NCBI RefSeq assembly: GCF_932526225.1
Contig: NC_064040.1
Span: 14,174,856 to 14,238,855, forward strand
Origin: Nematostella vectensis
Taxonomy: Eukaryota > Cnidaria > Anthozoa > Actiniaria > Edwardsiidae
DNA length: 64,000 nt
Direction: 5' to 3'
The notes beneath the pieces are model-generated. The model was not told where the DNA came from. It was given only the letters and a program-made list of their open reading frames with translations, and searched no databases. Shown one piece after another: positions 12,150 to 62,032 of this stretch. Position numbers and translations under genes: made by a program. Every line of letters begins with the position of its first letter. Positions within the stretch are counted from its first letter, which is position 1.

Positions 12150-13376
12150 ATTCCACTCATCCCTTCTCGTATACAACTCATCCCTTCTTGTACACCACCC
12201 ATCCCTTGTTGTATACACATCCATCCCTTCTTGTACACCACCTATCCCTTGTTGTATACACATCCATCCCTTCTTGTATACCACCCATCCCTTCTTGTAT
12301 ACCTTCCATCTCTTCTTGTATACCACCCATCCCTTCTTGTACATCACCCATCCCTTCTTGTATACCATCCATCCCTTCTTGTATACCATCCATCCCTTCT
12401 TGTACACCAGCCATCCCTTGTATACCAGCCATCCCTTCTTGTATACCCACCCATCCCTTCGTGTATACCACCCATCCCTTCTTGTATACCATCCATCCCT
12501 TCTTGTACACCAGCCATCCCTTGTATACCCATCCATCTCTTCTTGTATACCATCCATCCCCTCTTGTATACCATCCATCCCTTCTTGTATACCACCCATC
12601 CCTTCTTGTATATCCCCCATCCCTTCTTGTATACCACCCATCCCTTCTTGTATACCATCCATCCCTTGTATACCCATCCATCTCTTCTTGTATACCACCC
12701 ATCCCTTCTTGTACACCACCCATCCCTTCTTGTATACCCATCCATCTCTTCTTGTATACCACCCATCCCTTCTTGTACACCACCCATCCCTTCTTGTATA
12801 CCATCCATCCCCTCTTGTATACAACCCATCTCTTCTTGTATACCATCCATCCCTTCTTGTATACCACCCATCCCTTCTTGTATACCACCCATCCCTTCTT
12901 GTATACCATCCATCCCTTCTTGTATACCATCCATCCCTTCTTGTATACCATCCATCCCTTCTTGTATACCACCCATCCCTTCTTGTATATCCCCCATCCC
13001 TTCTTGTATACCATCCATCCCTTCTTGTACACCAGCCATCCCTTGTATACCCACCCATCCCTTCTTGTATACCATCCATCCCCTCTTGTATACAACCCAT
13101 CTCTTCTTGTATACCATCCATCCCTTCTTGTATACCACCCATCCCTTCTTGTATACCACCCATCCCTTCTTGTATACCATCCATCCCTTCTTGTATACCA
13201 TCCATCCCTTCTTGTATACCACCCATCCCTTCTCGTATACCACCCATCCCTTCTTGTATACCACCCATTCCTTCTTGTATACCACCCATCCCTTCTTGTA
13301 TACCACCCATCCCTTCTTGTACACCACCCATCCCTTCTTGTATACAACCCGTCCCTTCTTGTATAACCACCCAGGA
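12150..13376. repeat. 21-bp minisatellite (~58 units)
   Basis: Units of CATCCCTTCTTGTATACCACC type, with ACC/ATC variants and occasional shortened units (CCATCCCTTGTATACC) that shift phase. A block of about 20 units is repeated in order (compare about 12470-12830 with about 12980-13330), so block duplication also occurred. All six frames are open for hundreds of codons only because the unit has no stop and is a multiple of three. It is not coding. Confidence 0.95.
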
Positions 13377-13989
13377 GGGGTCTAATGCACAAAGGAATGT
13401 GTAAAAAGGGTTACCGTTTAACCAATCATAGAATCCCAGGGGACGCTCCGCGCGCATTTGGGTCTGCGGGTCCTTTCATGCACGTCTTTCAGTCTTCGCT
13501 CGTCGGAAGAGAAACGTACTTTCTTTTCTACCGCACAAGTGTTTCAACCGCCACCATCGTCATGGCCGAAGAACAACAGGGTTCTCCCTCTATTGGTTCC
13601 CCCTAAAGCAGGGCCCGTTGTTGAGGCTCCAGTGGCCGAGGAGGTGTGTATTGCACTACTAGTGTTTTTATAGGTTTTATCTTTGTAGCGTTTTACTAGT
13701 TTGCTTTCGCTCTGGTGCACCCTTTTGCTCTAGTTTTCAATTTCGTTCTCTTTGCGTTTGTAACCGTTTATTTTATTATTCGTTTTTATTTTGTAGTCAG
13801 TTTAGTCTGTTTCTTTCTCTTACTTTTGCCCTATAACTTTTCATTTTTCTTGGTAAGCTTTAATGTTTTGTCTTTTCTTTTGGGTAAGCTCATTTAGAAC
13901 TTTTGTTATTTAGTGTAACTTTTTTTTATTTTGTGCGTTTTAGCGTAAAATTTAGAGTTACCCAAGTTTTATACAGTTTAGCGTGATAA

Positions 13990-14850
13990 AGGTTACGTTA
14001 GTTTATGCTTTAGTGTGAATAGAGTCACGCCAGTTAATGCATTAGTGTGAATAGAGTCACGCCAGTTTATGTTTAGAGTGAATAGAATCATGCCAGTTTT
14101 TGCATTAGCGTGAATAGAATCACGCCAGTTAATGCATTAGCGTGAATAGAGTCACGCCAGTTAATGCATTAGCGTGAATAGAGTCACGCCAGTTTATGTT
14201 TAGAGTGAATAGAATCATGCCAGTTTTTGCATTAGCGTGAATAGAGCCACGCCAGTTTATGCTTTAGCGTGAATAGAGTCATGCAAGTTTTTACTTTAGC
14301 GCGAATAGAGTCACGCCAGTTTATGCTTTAGCGTGAATAGAGTCACGCCAGTTAATGCTTTAGCGTGATTAGAGTCACGCCAGTTAATGCTTTAGCGTGA
14401 TTAGAGTCACGCCAGTTTTTACTTTAGCGTAAATAGAGTCACGCCAGTTTATGCTTTAGCGTGAATAGAGTCACGCCAGTTTATGCTATAGCGTGAATAG
14501 AGTCACGCCAGTTTATGCTTGGCGTGAATAGAGTCATGCCAGTTTTTACTTTAGCGCGAATAGAGTCACGCCAGTTTATGCTTTAGCGTGAATAGAGTCA
14601 CGCCAGTTTATGCTTAGCGTGAATAGAGTCACGCCAGTTTATGCTTGGCGTGAATAGAGTGACGCCAGTTTATGCTTTAGCGGGTATAGCGTCATGCCTG
14701 CTTTTGCGATGGCGTGAATAGTCACGTTTGTTTATGCGTTTAGCGTGGACATAGTCACGCCAGTGTATATGTCAAATGCGTGAACAGAGTCACGCCAGTT
14801 GATGCGATGGTGTGATTAGAGTCACGCTGGATTAAGCGTTTAGCGTGTAT
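13990..14850. repeat. 32-bp satellite array inside the DIRS-like element
   Basis: About 26 units of TTTAGCGTGAATAGAGTCACGCCAG plus TTTATGC type, length 32 with indels. It lies between a donor-like GAG|GTGTGT at about 13643 and an acceptor-like TTTTTGTAG ending at 14883, so it occupies what looks like an intron of the element's first ORF. Units become more diverged towards 14700-14850. Confidence 0.85.
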
Positions 14851-15159
14851 TTAGCCGAATCCTTTTAGATTTTATTTTTGTAGCCGGACCGTTTGGCGGA
14901 GTTGGAGAGGAAGCTAAAAGCGCTGGAAGATCAGAAGTTAGATAATTCGGCCCAGGCCCTGGTGCGGTATCAAGGGGACCCAGCCTTTCGTTGGCCCTCA
15001 GGTCTCAAGGCCCATAATTGTGCAGAATCCTGCTTTGGCAGATTTTCGTTTCCGTAATCCCAAGTATTTTAAGGCGGGATCCATTCATTGAGAAGGGCCC
15101 ACGTGTGGTCTGAATACCCAAAGCCTCCATGGGGTTAACTTTGAAAACATTGTCAGGGA

Positions 15160-16990
15160 AGGTGTAAATGTTTACGACTTTCTTTGCAATTTTAAGGGTG
15201 ATTTTAAAGGGAAATCTCTCTGACCTCCCACCCTGCATTGAGTTGGAAAACGCACATATTTGCACGTCCTTTTCCTCTTTCATCGCTGATGCCATCTTGG
15301 GTTGGGTTGCAGCGAGAGTAGTGCTGATCTGGGGGGAAGCGGGATCTACCCCTCCACATATCGTCCTCCCGCTTACAGTCGACCACCTCACGGACTTACC
15401 GCGGTATGTTTTGGATGGCCATTTCCAAACAACATTCGATAAGGAAAGTGGGTATCAACACGTTTTTCTTCACCCAGACTCATACACGTTTTTTGGTTTC
15501 AAGTTTATGATATTTCATTTCACCTTTCCTCCGTTGCCTTTCGGCTGGAAGGCCAGTGCATTTCTGTACCATAACCTCGGCTTATTTGTGCCTGGGGCGG
15601 CACGATCCTTGGTGTACCTGTACTTCAATACATTGACGATCGACATGTTGGACAGTTGTTTACGCGACAAAACTCCGTATCACGGCCTCCAGATGCAAAA
15701 CTAGCGGAAGCCGCTGCGTATATTGTATGCTCCTTGTTAACTGATGCCGGATATCTTATTAACATTGAGAAATCTCAATCCACGCCATCAACTTCTGTGC
15801 GGTTTCTGGGTTTTGTCTCAAATTCTGTAAAGCAAGTGTTTTTAATCCCGGAGGAAAAAAAAATCCAAGTTCAAGCTGCTCCGCGAAGATATTCTTTGTT
15901 CAAAGTCAGTTACTTTGAAAACGCTTCAACGTTTTGCAGGAAAGGCGTTCTCCTTTAGTCTTGCTATAGCTGGTTGTAAGTTTTACCTCCGTGAGGTTTA
16001 TGGCAATCGCGAGTATCATGGGCAGATTAAGACCTTCCATAAAGTTGACTGATTTCCCTAAAGCTGAAATTGAATACTGGCGTTTCATAGATGTCGGAGA
16101 GAGCATTCTACCTTGGAGATCGGAGAAGCATGCTATTAGCTGTTCTGTGGTGCATCTCGTCGTGCTTGGGGCAGTGTCCTTGTAATGGGGGACTTTACTT
16201 TAGAGATAAAAGACTACTGGCGAGAGAAAGAGCCTGGTGATATCAATTTTCTTGAAGCGGAGGCTTTAAAGTTGTCTCTTGAATCGTTCAAAGGGTACAT
16301 TCGTAATTCTAGGGTGGATGTTCATACTGATAGCTCATCGCTTATCGAAACGTGGGAAAAAGAAGGTTGAAAGGTTCGGGAGACTAACCAGATCGTTAAA
16401 GAGGTGCTCCAGTGTAGTCAGCAGTCTAACTTTGCCATTAATTTACAGTATGTCCCCTCCACCGAGAACCCCGCAGACGCTCCCTCTAGGGCGCGATCGG
16501 ACTGTACGTTGTCGGCCTCTGCCTGGGCTCTGGTCGACAGAATGTTTGGTCCGCATACCTTATTGCCCTTGATAGTAACGCCCAAATGGATAGAAGAGGC
16601 CACACACTTTAACATTTCACGCCTTGGCGTTCACCTAGGTCAGCCGGTGTTAACGTCTTTGCGCAACAGGTGCCAAGGGAAGAGAGTTTGTATGTTTTTC
16701 CACCCCTCACACTCATCGGTCCTGTGTGGAGATTTCTTTCCAATCAGGGGTGTCGTTGCGTTTTCACGATTGTAGCCCCGGATATTCTACCCCGTCGTTT
16801 CTGGTGGGCGCTTCTGGAAGCCGCTGCAATCGATAGAGTCCTAGTAGGACGGAAAGGCGACGCTTCAGTACTTCTTTTCCCGTCACGCTTGGGCCCTGAT
16901 TGGCATCCGAGGTCGTTACAATGGAATCTTTGGGCTTTCCATTGCATATATAAGCCTTACGTTTTTTTTTTAATCTGTTTTGTCTCCAGA
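15160..16990 (+). pseudogene. DIRS-like reverse transcriptase / RNase H relic
   Basis: RT blocks are spread over several frames: an upstream block (LENAHICTSF, then LTVDHLTDLPRYVL), the palm (FQTTFDKESGYQH, FPPLPFGWKASAFLYH), the catalytic YIDDR motif (about 15627-15641, in a different frame from the preceding block), and the thumb side (SVRFLGFVSNSVKQVFLIP). RNase H (VDVHTDSSSLIETW) and YVPSTENPADAPSR follow. The segment usually found between LTV and HLTDLPRYVL seems to be deleted. Frameshifts and in-frame stops, such as after ETWEKEG, leave no intact enzyme. Confidence 0.8.
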
Positions 16991-16994
16991 TCGT

Positions 16995-17820
16995 GAAAGC
17001 CAGCCAGGAGATGTCCTGCATGCTTATACCCTTATGACGCTGATGCTGTGTTCTGCCAAGCTTGTGGTACAACGGTTTCCTTGGTTGTGTTACCCATGGC
17101 GCAGAGCAAGTTAGACGTTGCAGAGATTGATAAACGTTTCAAGGAGTTTGAATCAGCACGTGAAAGGAGGCCTTACCAAAGACAGGGGTCTGCTTTAGAG
17201 AGGAGGTTAGGTAGTTTTCATGCTGCGTTATCTCCTCCAAAAAATACCTTCCGCTACTTCGGAATACCTTATCCAGTTTCTTATTAGCAGGGATACTGGA
17301 GGAGGGACAGTTGTGCATAATGGCACTCGACTTAATTGCGGTTTCCCTACTAGGTTAGCGTTAGGATCTGTTGATTCTCTCATTGGTAATTTTTTTATAA
17401 TAATTTATAATAATTTAGGACGTACCAACGATGCGAGCCCCTTGGCTCATCTTCGTGTCAAGGCCTAAAATTTGTCCGTGAAGAACAGGCTGGTAAAGCT
17501 ATCGTTCCCAGGCAAGCTCTTCCCCTTTTCTTTGTTAAGTTCAAGGACTTGGGACGGGGGATAGAGCGTCTGATTTGGGCAGCCTTTGTTACGATCAGGT
17601 CTTCCGACTCGAAAGTGTTGGTTTTCGCATTAGGTTATTACTTACGAAAACGGTTCGTTGCGGTGCTCCACGGGAGTTTGTATTGATACCATTCCACGTA
17701 AGGGAGGTCTGCCCAGTGTTTTGGTTGATAACTTATTCTCACCACAACCCAATGTCATGTCAGAGCAATCTGGAGTTATGGAAAGAGTGTCCGTTCCTGC
17801 CCCCGGCGCTGTTATTCGCA
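16995..17820 (+). pseudogene. Zinc-ribbon plus tyrosine recombinase relic
   Basis: A zinc-ribbon-like CPAC...CQAC motif is readable at about 17009-17065. It is followed by a helical linker (LDVAEIDKRFKEFESARERR) and fragments resembling the core of DIRS-type tyrosine recombinases, including PLFFVKFKDLG (about 17530) and PREFVLIPFHVREVCP (about 17670-17717). Reading frames change repeatedly, and no complete R-H-R-Y catalytic set can be assembled from one frame. Assignment as the element's recombinase is inference from position and resemblance. Confidence 0.6.
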
Positions 17821-17894
17821 AACTAACTAAAACGGCACTACACAGACAACCAAATAAAATCACCGTAAATTCATTCCACTTCTTCCAATACTCA

Positions 17895-18060
17895 AAAATA
17901 TCCGACAAATTCCGAAATTAAGCAAGCTAAACACTACTCAAAGGATTAGGAGGCTAGAAACCTTAGGGAGAACTGTTTGCAGTAAGGATAGGGAGGTCGT
18001 AGATTGCGAAGCCCGGACATAATGCAGGGCCATACCACTACTTGAGCATCCCGAATAATT
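17895..18060 (+). other. Segment resembling 5S rRNA (relic or 5S-derived repeat)
   Basis: The stretch from about 17910 has CCGAAATTAAGCAAG and then a GGATTAGGAG-like part, recalling 5S box A and the GGATGGG region. About 100 bp later GGGCCATACCACTACTTGAG resembles the 5' start of 5S rRNA. Both parts are diverged, and the order (3'-like half before 5'-like half) would fit two tandem degraded units. A functional gene is unlikely. Confidence 0.25.
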
Positions 18061-18885
18061 GGCTATCTGCTCCTGTGAGCAACCCAAAATACTAAGGGAA
18101 TTGGATAAGCCAACCCGAAAACTATGAAGTTTCTACTTCATTGATTTTGGCTTCAAAAAGATACATTCAGAGGCGATTATTCACTGCAGTTCCCGAAAAA
18201 AGGATTATCAGAAACTGCCTTGCAACCACGAGTTGAAGAGCGAAAGAACTAGCCTCCGGACGACTCCAAGCCCAGGAGTTGCAAGCACGCATATAATAGT
18301 CTATCTGCTCCAGTGCTTTTTTTAGAACTACATGTATCATACAGTCATTTTAACCAATTACATAAAACCAGGGGAGGGAGGGGAGCGCTTGTTCGAGTAA
18401 ATACGGTAAATTGTATATCAGATCTTATGGCATCACCCACGCCTGTCCTTATTAACGGTGTTCTACTGTACATAAGATCTGGTGCCTAGAACCACGGGCG
18501 TAACGTGAACGTAAGTTCTCCTTATTACCGGTGTTCCCCAGTATATCAGATTTCGTGGCTCCACCCCACAGGATTGTTACCGCTAAGATATAGCTGATGG
18601 AAATAGACGCCATTGCCTGTATAGTATATATATATATTTTATTCTTTTCTATCATTTTGTGCAAAATTTTGATTTTCATATTTTAAAGTAATTCTTTACA
18701 GCATTTGACCTTTCAGAATTCAAAATTGTTGCTTCTAACTAATAATTGTATTGTTAAAAGAAATTTCTCTATTAAAATATCGTAGCCTGGAGAGGCTGAT
18801 ACGTGGGTTTCCTGTGGCGGATTAGGGTGCCACTATGAAGAACTATTGAGCGGCATCCCTTAGAACTCATTATTTAAACACGAGG

Positions 18886-19322
18886 TTCCGCTATAACAGG
18901 GAAAGCTCCTCCCACCCGCGGGCTCAAATATGCAATTATAATCAGAACACTGCCACGCTAGCAGTCACAAATTATAAGCCTCCTGCAAAATATTGCTTAT
19001 CTCTGAGCCTAAGTCGGATTGAATAAAACTATTTTTGCACAGGTAACAAGCGCTATCCACAATCTAACGCACCTGCACAAATTATTCTCGCGCTGTGATG
19101 AAAATACTCGTATTTTAGAGCGCACACAGCTTGGCATAGCGTTATTTTACTTTTTCAGATGGACAACTCTAGGAATGATATTTATTTTGATTTAGAATAT
19201 GAAATTTGAATTGAGCGCTCAGAGTAATTGTCCTGACATGTTGACGCATTGACGGCTGGTTGATAACTGATTGTTGTTGAGCCCGGGGATGGGAGGAGCT
19301 ATCCCTTTTATAGCGGAACCTC
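18886..19322. repeat. Inverted repeat, possible MITE
   Basis: The sequence at 18886-18930 (AGGTTCCGCTATAACAGG...) returns as its reverse complement at 19277-19322 (...TTTTATAGCGGAACCT), with about 90% matching over 45 bp. Similarity continues weakly outwards. No terminal duplication could be fixed. Confidence 0.6.
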
Positions 19323-19511
19323 ATGCTTCCCGGCGAAGAAATTGCGATTTTGAGTGACACCGCCCAGAAACACGTTACACATGATACACGTGACTGACAT
19401 GGCGTGATGCACAAGCCAAATAAGGTAACTTATTAGAGTCGAAACAAATTGAAGTACCTAACCACATATAACTGATCATGCAAAAGTTGTCAACCCATAA
19501 AAAGATGTTAT

Positions 19512-19645
19512 TCTAGAAATGTCACGTGGCTGACCATACATTTACTTTCTACGAAGAAATTGAGGCATCTCCGTAGTCTGTACCACACATGGAATTCTAT
19601 ACGCACTGAAAGTGAAAATTACTAGTCACATGACATTTCTAACAT
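19512..19645. repeat. Short inverted repeat
   Basis: TCTAGAAATGTCACGTGGCT at 19513 pairs with the reverse complement of TAGTCACATGACATTTCTA at 19623. The arms of about 20 bp lie about 90 bp apart; possibly a small palindromic element. Confidence 0.45.
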
Positions 19646-20038
19646 TGGAAAGATGCTGTATAATGTGACATAAATTAGAGATTGCGTGACGTGTTAACCT
19701 GTCATGGCGTGAGAATGCACATGTTGTGAGAAGCATGCGTGGCTATGTGTTATAGCCAAATTCGTTGTTGCGCGACCGCCGAGAATTCATTCATACCACC
19801 GTGACCAATCAATTCCCTAGCTGTGTGCAGCCAAATGGTTTATGAACACGACAGTGAAAACATGAAAGGCATCGATTGGCTTAGGATGCTGACTGGTTAC
19901 GCGCTATTCTTAAACGAGACAAGGGTTTTGGTTTCGCCGTGGTCGCGTAACAACCATAAAAGAGTTTTAAAGGAAATAAAGTCCCTAGCAGTTTCAGTAA
20001 AAACAATCCCCGTATCCCTTATGCATGAAAGCAGCTGG

Positions 20039-27643
<7,605 letters not shown>

Positions 27644-28941
27644 TTATGTCGATTGAGACTTCGATTCAAAATCTAAAGTGTTTCTTAAAAATCCTCATGG
27701 CGATTAAAACATGAAGGGAGGCTCGAGATGGATGCGTAGTAAAACACCACTCGAGCTCGGCACAATTTCTCGTTCAGAATTGTCGTGAAAGTTCTGCATT
27801 CATGGTTCCAAACAATTACCGACAGCCAAGCAGGTCTTCGGAGAAAGTTTTCAAAATGGAGTAGAGCTAAGCGGGCGCGGTGCCACTGCACACCACGTGA
27901 TCGTCTTCCTCGACTTTGATTGGCAGATTACAAATTCTCACGGGACATATTGTTTTTGACTATCAAATATGGCTCCCCCGTTGCCACAGATACGGAGAAT
28001 GTGAAGAGGAAATTTAGGCGAGAAAAAACGTCATAATTTCCCCTTGTGTTATAATCTTTATAATTAGAGAAACAACAACAACAAAAACAAAAAAATCGAA
28101 GCTGCGGATAAATGTGGATATTTTTTTTTCAGAAAGTGTAACATGCCCGTTTTTCATTTTAATTGAGTATTATCGCCGATTGACGAAGGAATTTCATTTT
28201 ACCAAACTAGGATTTCGCCACTTCTATGAGTATTTGCTAGAGTTTGGGGATTCCCCTTATCCGCAATACGTCATTTGCAATGTCGTAATGCTGTGTTAAA
28301 TATAGTCCCTTACGTTCCCTTATAAGAATCCACAATTATACACAAAATACTTAAAAGTATAATAGTATTTTTAAAAGCGTTCTCGATCTATAAAAGCGAA
28401 ATAGATTTACTATACACTTCCGGCCAATGATCGTCAGGGAAAGAAACATTTAATAACACCTGTAAATACAAGTTTTTACATAACTTTCACATGGAAACCC
28501 CCGGGGCGTTCTTCGTATATCGACCTGATGATAGGGATGTTCGACGTATTTTTAGGGGTCAAAATCGGGCCTCGTGTATTTTTTAGGGGCTACAAGAGAA
28601 AAAATAGGCTTTTCTATTTTAATTTAATTTTTTTTAGGAGATCACAATTTTTAGGGGTATTTTTCGAATTTCCCGAAGAGCAACCATATCCTTACCTGAA
28701 GAACCCCTCCCCCCCTCCGGGGTGGGAACCCTTTTTAAGGTTACGGTTCACCTCGCGACTGTGTGGCTAGAAATTAAATGCGCGCGTCAGATTTTTTGTA
28801 ATAACAAAAAACTGCACATAATACGATTCGTAATATAATTGAGCATCTACCCATTGTTTTTTTTTTCAATAAGAAGTTTCAATAAATAGTTTTTTTAGTT
28901 AGGGGCCGAAATACGCAAAATCATACTGTTGTCTTCGGCGA

Positions 28942-29237
28942 AAATGTTGGTACCCTTGCTTCGCGCCTAGGTTAACGCAATACGTCTTATTTCCATCAAC
29001 ACATGTCAATCTTCAAAAGGGGTTCTCACTTTTTCCATATCGTATTCCATTGAAGAGTTATTTTATTTCAAAGTTGCCGCATGCAAATTTCGGCTATTTC
29101 CGGCCTTTTGGCGAGAATAACTTTTGATTAAAAAACAATATCAAAAAAATGAGAACCCATTTTGAAGCAAGGCTATTGTTCTACATGTCTGCCAAATTAT
29201 ACGAAAATCGGGCAAATTCTAGGGTACCAACATTTAA
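28942..29237. repeat. Palindromic MITE-like element
   Basis: AAATGTTGGTACCCT near 28942 is mirrored by AGGGTACCAACATTT ending near 29236. Inside, CTTCAAAAGGGGTTCTCAC (about 29012) matches the reverse complement of the segment near 29147-29165. The element is thus an imperfect foldback of about 296 bp. Confidence 0.6.
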
Positions 29238-29849
29238 AAAGTTTGTTGCTTTTTAGCGCATTTTAGTTTCGCTGTAATGCGCCTTTAAAGTTTTCGGGAG
29301 GGCTTAAGGGATTACGGCACTTCACACCTAAAAGGAACTGGCGTCAGCCAATCACGACGGTAAGTGTCAATCTCAGAAAAGGAACAGACCCACAAGAGGA
29401 CAGACCTCACGCGGTCAGGTCAGTAGATCACAAACTTTTACGGAAAAAACAGAAGCAAAGCAAAAAGGAAAACTCGTGCGAGAAGAAATGAAGGCGATCC
29501 CGAGAGTCTTCTCTTCCCACAAGTAGACGCGCGTCGCTGGGTAACATTGGAATTCTTCTGAAGCACGGGATGTAGCGCGGCGCGCTAAAAGGATTAAAAG
29601 ATTTTGACACCAAAGGCGAAGATGTTTTTTTTTGTTATTGGACGTTTTTTGTTAAAAAAACCCTATAAACTAAAATATTTTTGGATGTTTTTAATCGGAA
29701 ATTGTTAGATAATGATATAAAGAACATATTTCTGCAATCAAAATTTTTGGACCAACGTGAACCGTATCCTTAAAAAGCTTAAAACATACTAACGATTAAC
29801 ATCAGCAAATGAAATACACCTTTTATCGCTTTTTTTAAAGGTGGGGCTT

Positions 29850-29855
29850 AACCAG

Positions 29856-29941
<86 letters not shown>

Positions 29942-29947
29942 CTGGTT
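29850..29947. repeat. Perfect AT palindrome: (TA)n with matching unique arms
   Basis: A (TA) run of about 39 dinucleotides is bounded by AACCAGATTA on the left (29850-29859) and its exact reverse complement TAATCTGGTT on the right (29938-29947). The whole 98 bp is therefore one perfect inverted repeat able to extrude as a cruciform. Confidence 0.9.
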
Positions 29948-30001
29948 TTCGTTTGAAAATGCAACCTTTTTGTACCGTTTTTAAAAAGATCCGCGTCCAC
30001 A

Positions 30002-30659
30002 CGTTTAAGGTAATTCCCTTGAATTGCACTGCGCACCCCTTCTGCGCATAGTGGCGCGCGCTGTTTGTTTGAATTTTCCGGTATTAAGTGCGCGCACGCG
30101 CCACAGTTGTACAAGAAAACAAAGCAAACGGCACGCGTTTTTTACTTAAAATCACTTTGACAGAAAAACGAAGTCGGTTACCCCCATTTTTTATTTGCTG
30201 AAATAGTTAAATATATACGGAAAAATGATATACTGAAAGAAGAAAAAAAGTTTGGTTGTAGAAGTTTTTTTTATTTTCTCTTAAAAGCCGTAAAGATACT
30301 TCAAAATGGCGCTTTTTACCATATAAATAGTGGCGAAAATAATGTCTTTAAGTGCGATCTCTTAAAATGTTATTTAACATTAGCTACTACGGATTATTGT
30401 TTAGGAGATCGAATTCTGGCAGCTCGACAAACAGAACTTAATTTTCTCAAGACTATAGGCACTCTTTTTGAAAACTAAAGGGTTGTGATTTTTTTTCGCG
30501 CGATCAGTAAAAACGCGTCAACTCTACGCCCCTCTGTTGTGAAAACGAGGTCGGTATCCCAATTTTTGTATTACATTTTTTGAAAGCCCTTAATTTCAAT
30601 ATTGTTTATGCCAAGTTTTAAGAAGTTGTAGAACTATTTCAAAGGAATTACCTTAAGCG
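30002..30659. mobile_element. Non-autonomous DNA element with ~19-bp terminal inverted repeats
   Basis: CGTTTAAGGTAATTCCCTT at 30002-30020 and AAAGGAATTACCTTAAGCG at 30641-30659 are near-perfect inverted repeats. The interior has no coding potential. Target duplications were not clear. Confidence 0.55.
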
Positions 30660-31559
30660 TTTTCATTTCGAAACGACCCGTCCCTACGAAAACGTAGAAA
30701 CGATACGAAAACAAGATGTACACACAACGCATGCGTACTCGCGCGCCAAGTGGACTTGACCTGAGTTGTCACGCTATCGTTTTTGAAATGTTCCGTTTTC
30801 GTCCGTCCCCACGACACCGAAAGGGTATCATTTGAGACTCGTACCCAGCAGTTATTTGCTGTTGCGGGGTCATCCACAGGAACCCTGCAGCGGAGTAGTA
30901 AAAGTAGCGAAGTAACTAAACTAAATAACTAAAGCAAGATATAAGCGAAAGTAATGTGTCAGCTTTAGCAGGAAGGAGGGGGGGGGGGCACGATACAGGA
31001 AACATTACAAAAATACTGGCGCTTGACGCCGTTCGTTGCATGTACGTACCTTTCCAAATGCAAAATGGCCGTATAATGGCTCCCAAATATTTTCAAAGAT
31101 TATAAGGAAATGACAAATAGAAGTATTGCTGCGCCCCCAGTTTTCTAAAATGCTTCTGTTTATTTGCCCCCCCTCCCCCCCTGACGAGAAGATTGTCGCC
31201 CCACCCTTTTTCGGCCTAAAATCGTAGAAAGGTCTTACACCGCCGAGCATACGAAGACACGACAAATAAATGCCGAGTGGAGTGACGATTGGTATCTGTC
31301 GGTTCCAGGGTAGAGATAAGATGATATGACATTTGACTAACACAACACATTGCAAATTCTTTATTATTTTTTATTGTCTAACATTTCTACGCTTTCAACA
31401 GACAAACCACAAGTAAATACAACTTGCCCCAGGAATCTACTATTCAATGCCAAGTTTTTTCTCCACTGAGACTTTTCGATACGATTTTTTAGCTAGTGCA
31501 ATCAACACAAAAAGCAGAAGACTGAAATGAAAACAGCTCTCTTAGGAGTAGAAACAGTT

Positions 31560-31565
31560 TTTATT
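31560..31565 (-). terminator. Polyadenylation signal of pecanex
   Basis: TTTATT on the plus strand is AATAAA on the minus strand, about 510 nt after the pecanex stop. A second copy lies near 31354. Confidence 0.45.
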
Positions 31566-31789
31566 CAAGGGAAATGTTTGCTTGATTAATCGGCCAGAGA
31601 CCAGCTCCAAGCCTTATAAATTTGATACTCAACGGTTGATAGAACTCATGTAGCTTGCAGAGACAAGCCACTCAATTATATTGGCTTCTCGTTATGCATG
31701 TCAATTCAATATTTCTTTGCGCCAACACATTTCTTTGCGCCAATATTTAATCAATTTACATAATACCCGTAGTACATTAGGCAGTTACA

Positions 31790-62032
<30,243 letters not shown>

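Larger units (their letters stand above)
13400..17830 (+). mobile_element. Degenerate DIRS-type (tyrosine recombinase) retrotransposon
   Basis: Order on the plus strand: a short start ORF (ATG at 13562), a coiled-coil-like gag fragment from 14884 (LAELERKLKALEDQ), reverse transcriptase (about 15160-15960), RNase H with an extra C-terminal domain (about 16240-16990), then a zinc-ribbon segment and tyrosine recombinase relic (about 16995-17760). This combination and the RT motifs (LPFGWKASAFLYH, YVPSTENPADAPSR) belong to DIRS1-like elements. Many frameshifts and stops make it inactive. The ends, normally split or inverted repeats, were not delimited. Confidence 0.78.
17831..20038. other. Intergenic sequence between DIRS relic and kinase gene
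   Basis: Contains the 5S-like segment, two diverged direct repeats around 18400-18560 (TATCAGAT...GGCTCCA type), the inverted repeats at 18886-19322 and 19512-19645, and presumably the 3' UTR of the minus-strand kinase gene just below 20039. A minus-strand AATAAA is seen only near 19181, so the polyadenylation site is uncertain. No coding exon was recognised. Confidence 0.5.

Noticed and set aside
12131-13457. Open frames of up to 438 codons in all six frames with 7-residue repeats
   Set aside because: They follow from a stop-free 21-bp unit. Simultaneous openness on both strands and the absence of flanking coding sequence argue against a protein.
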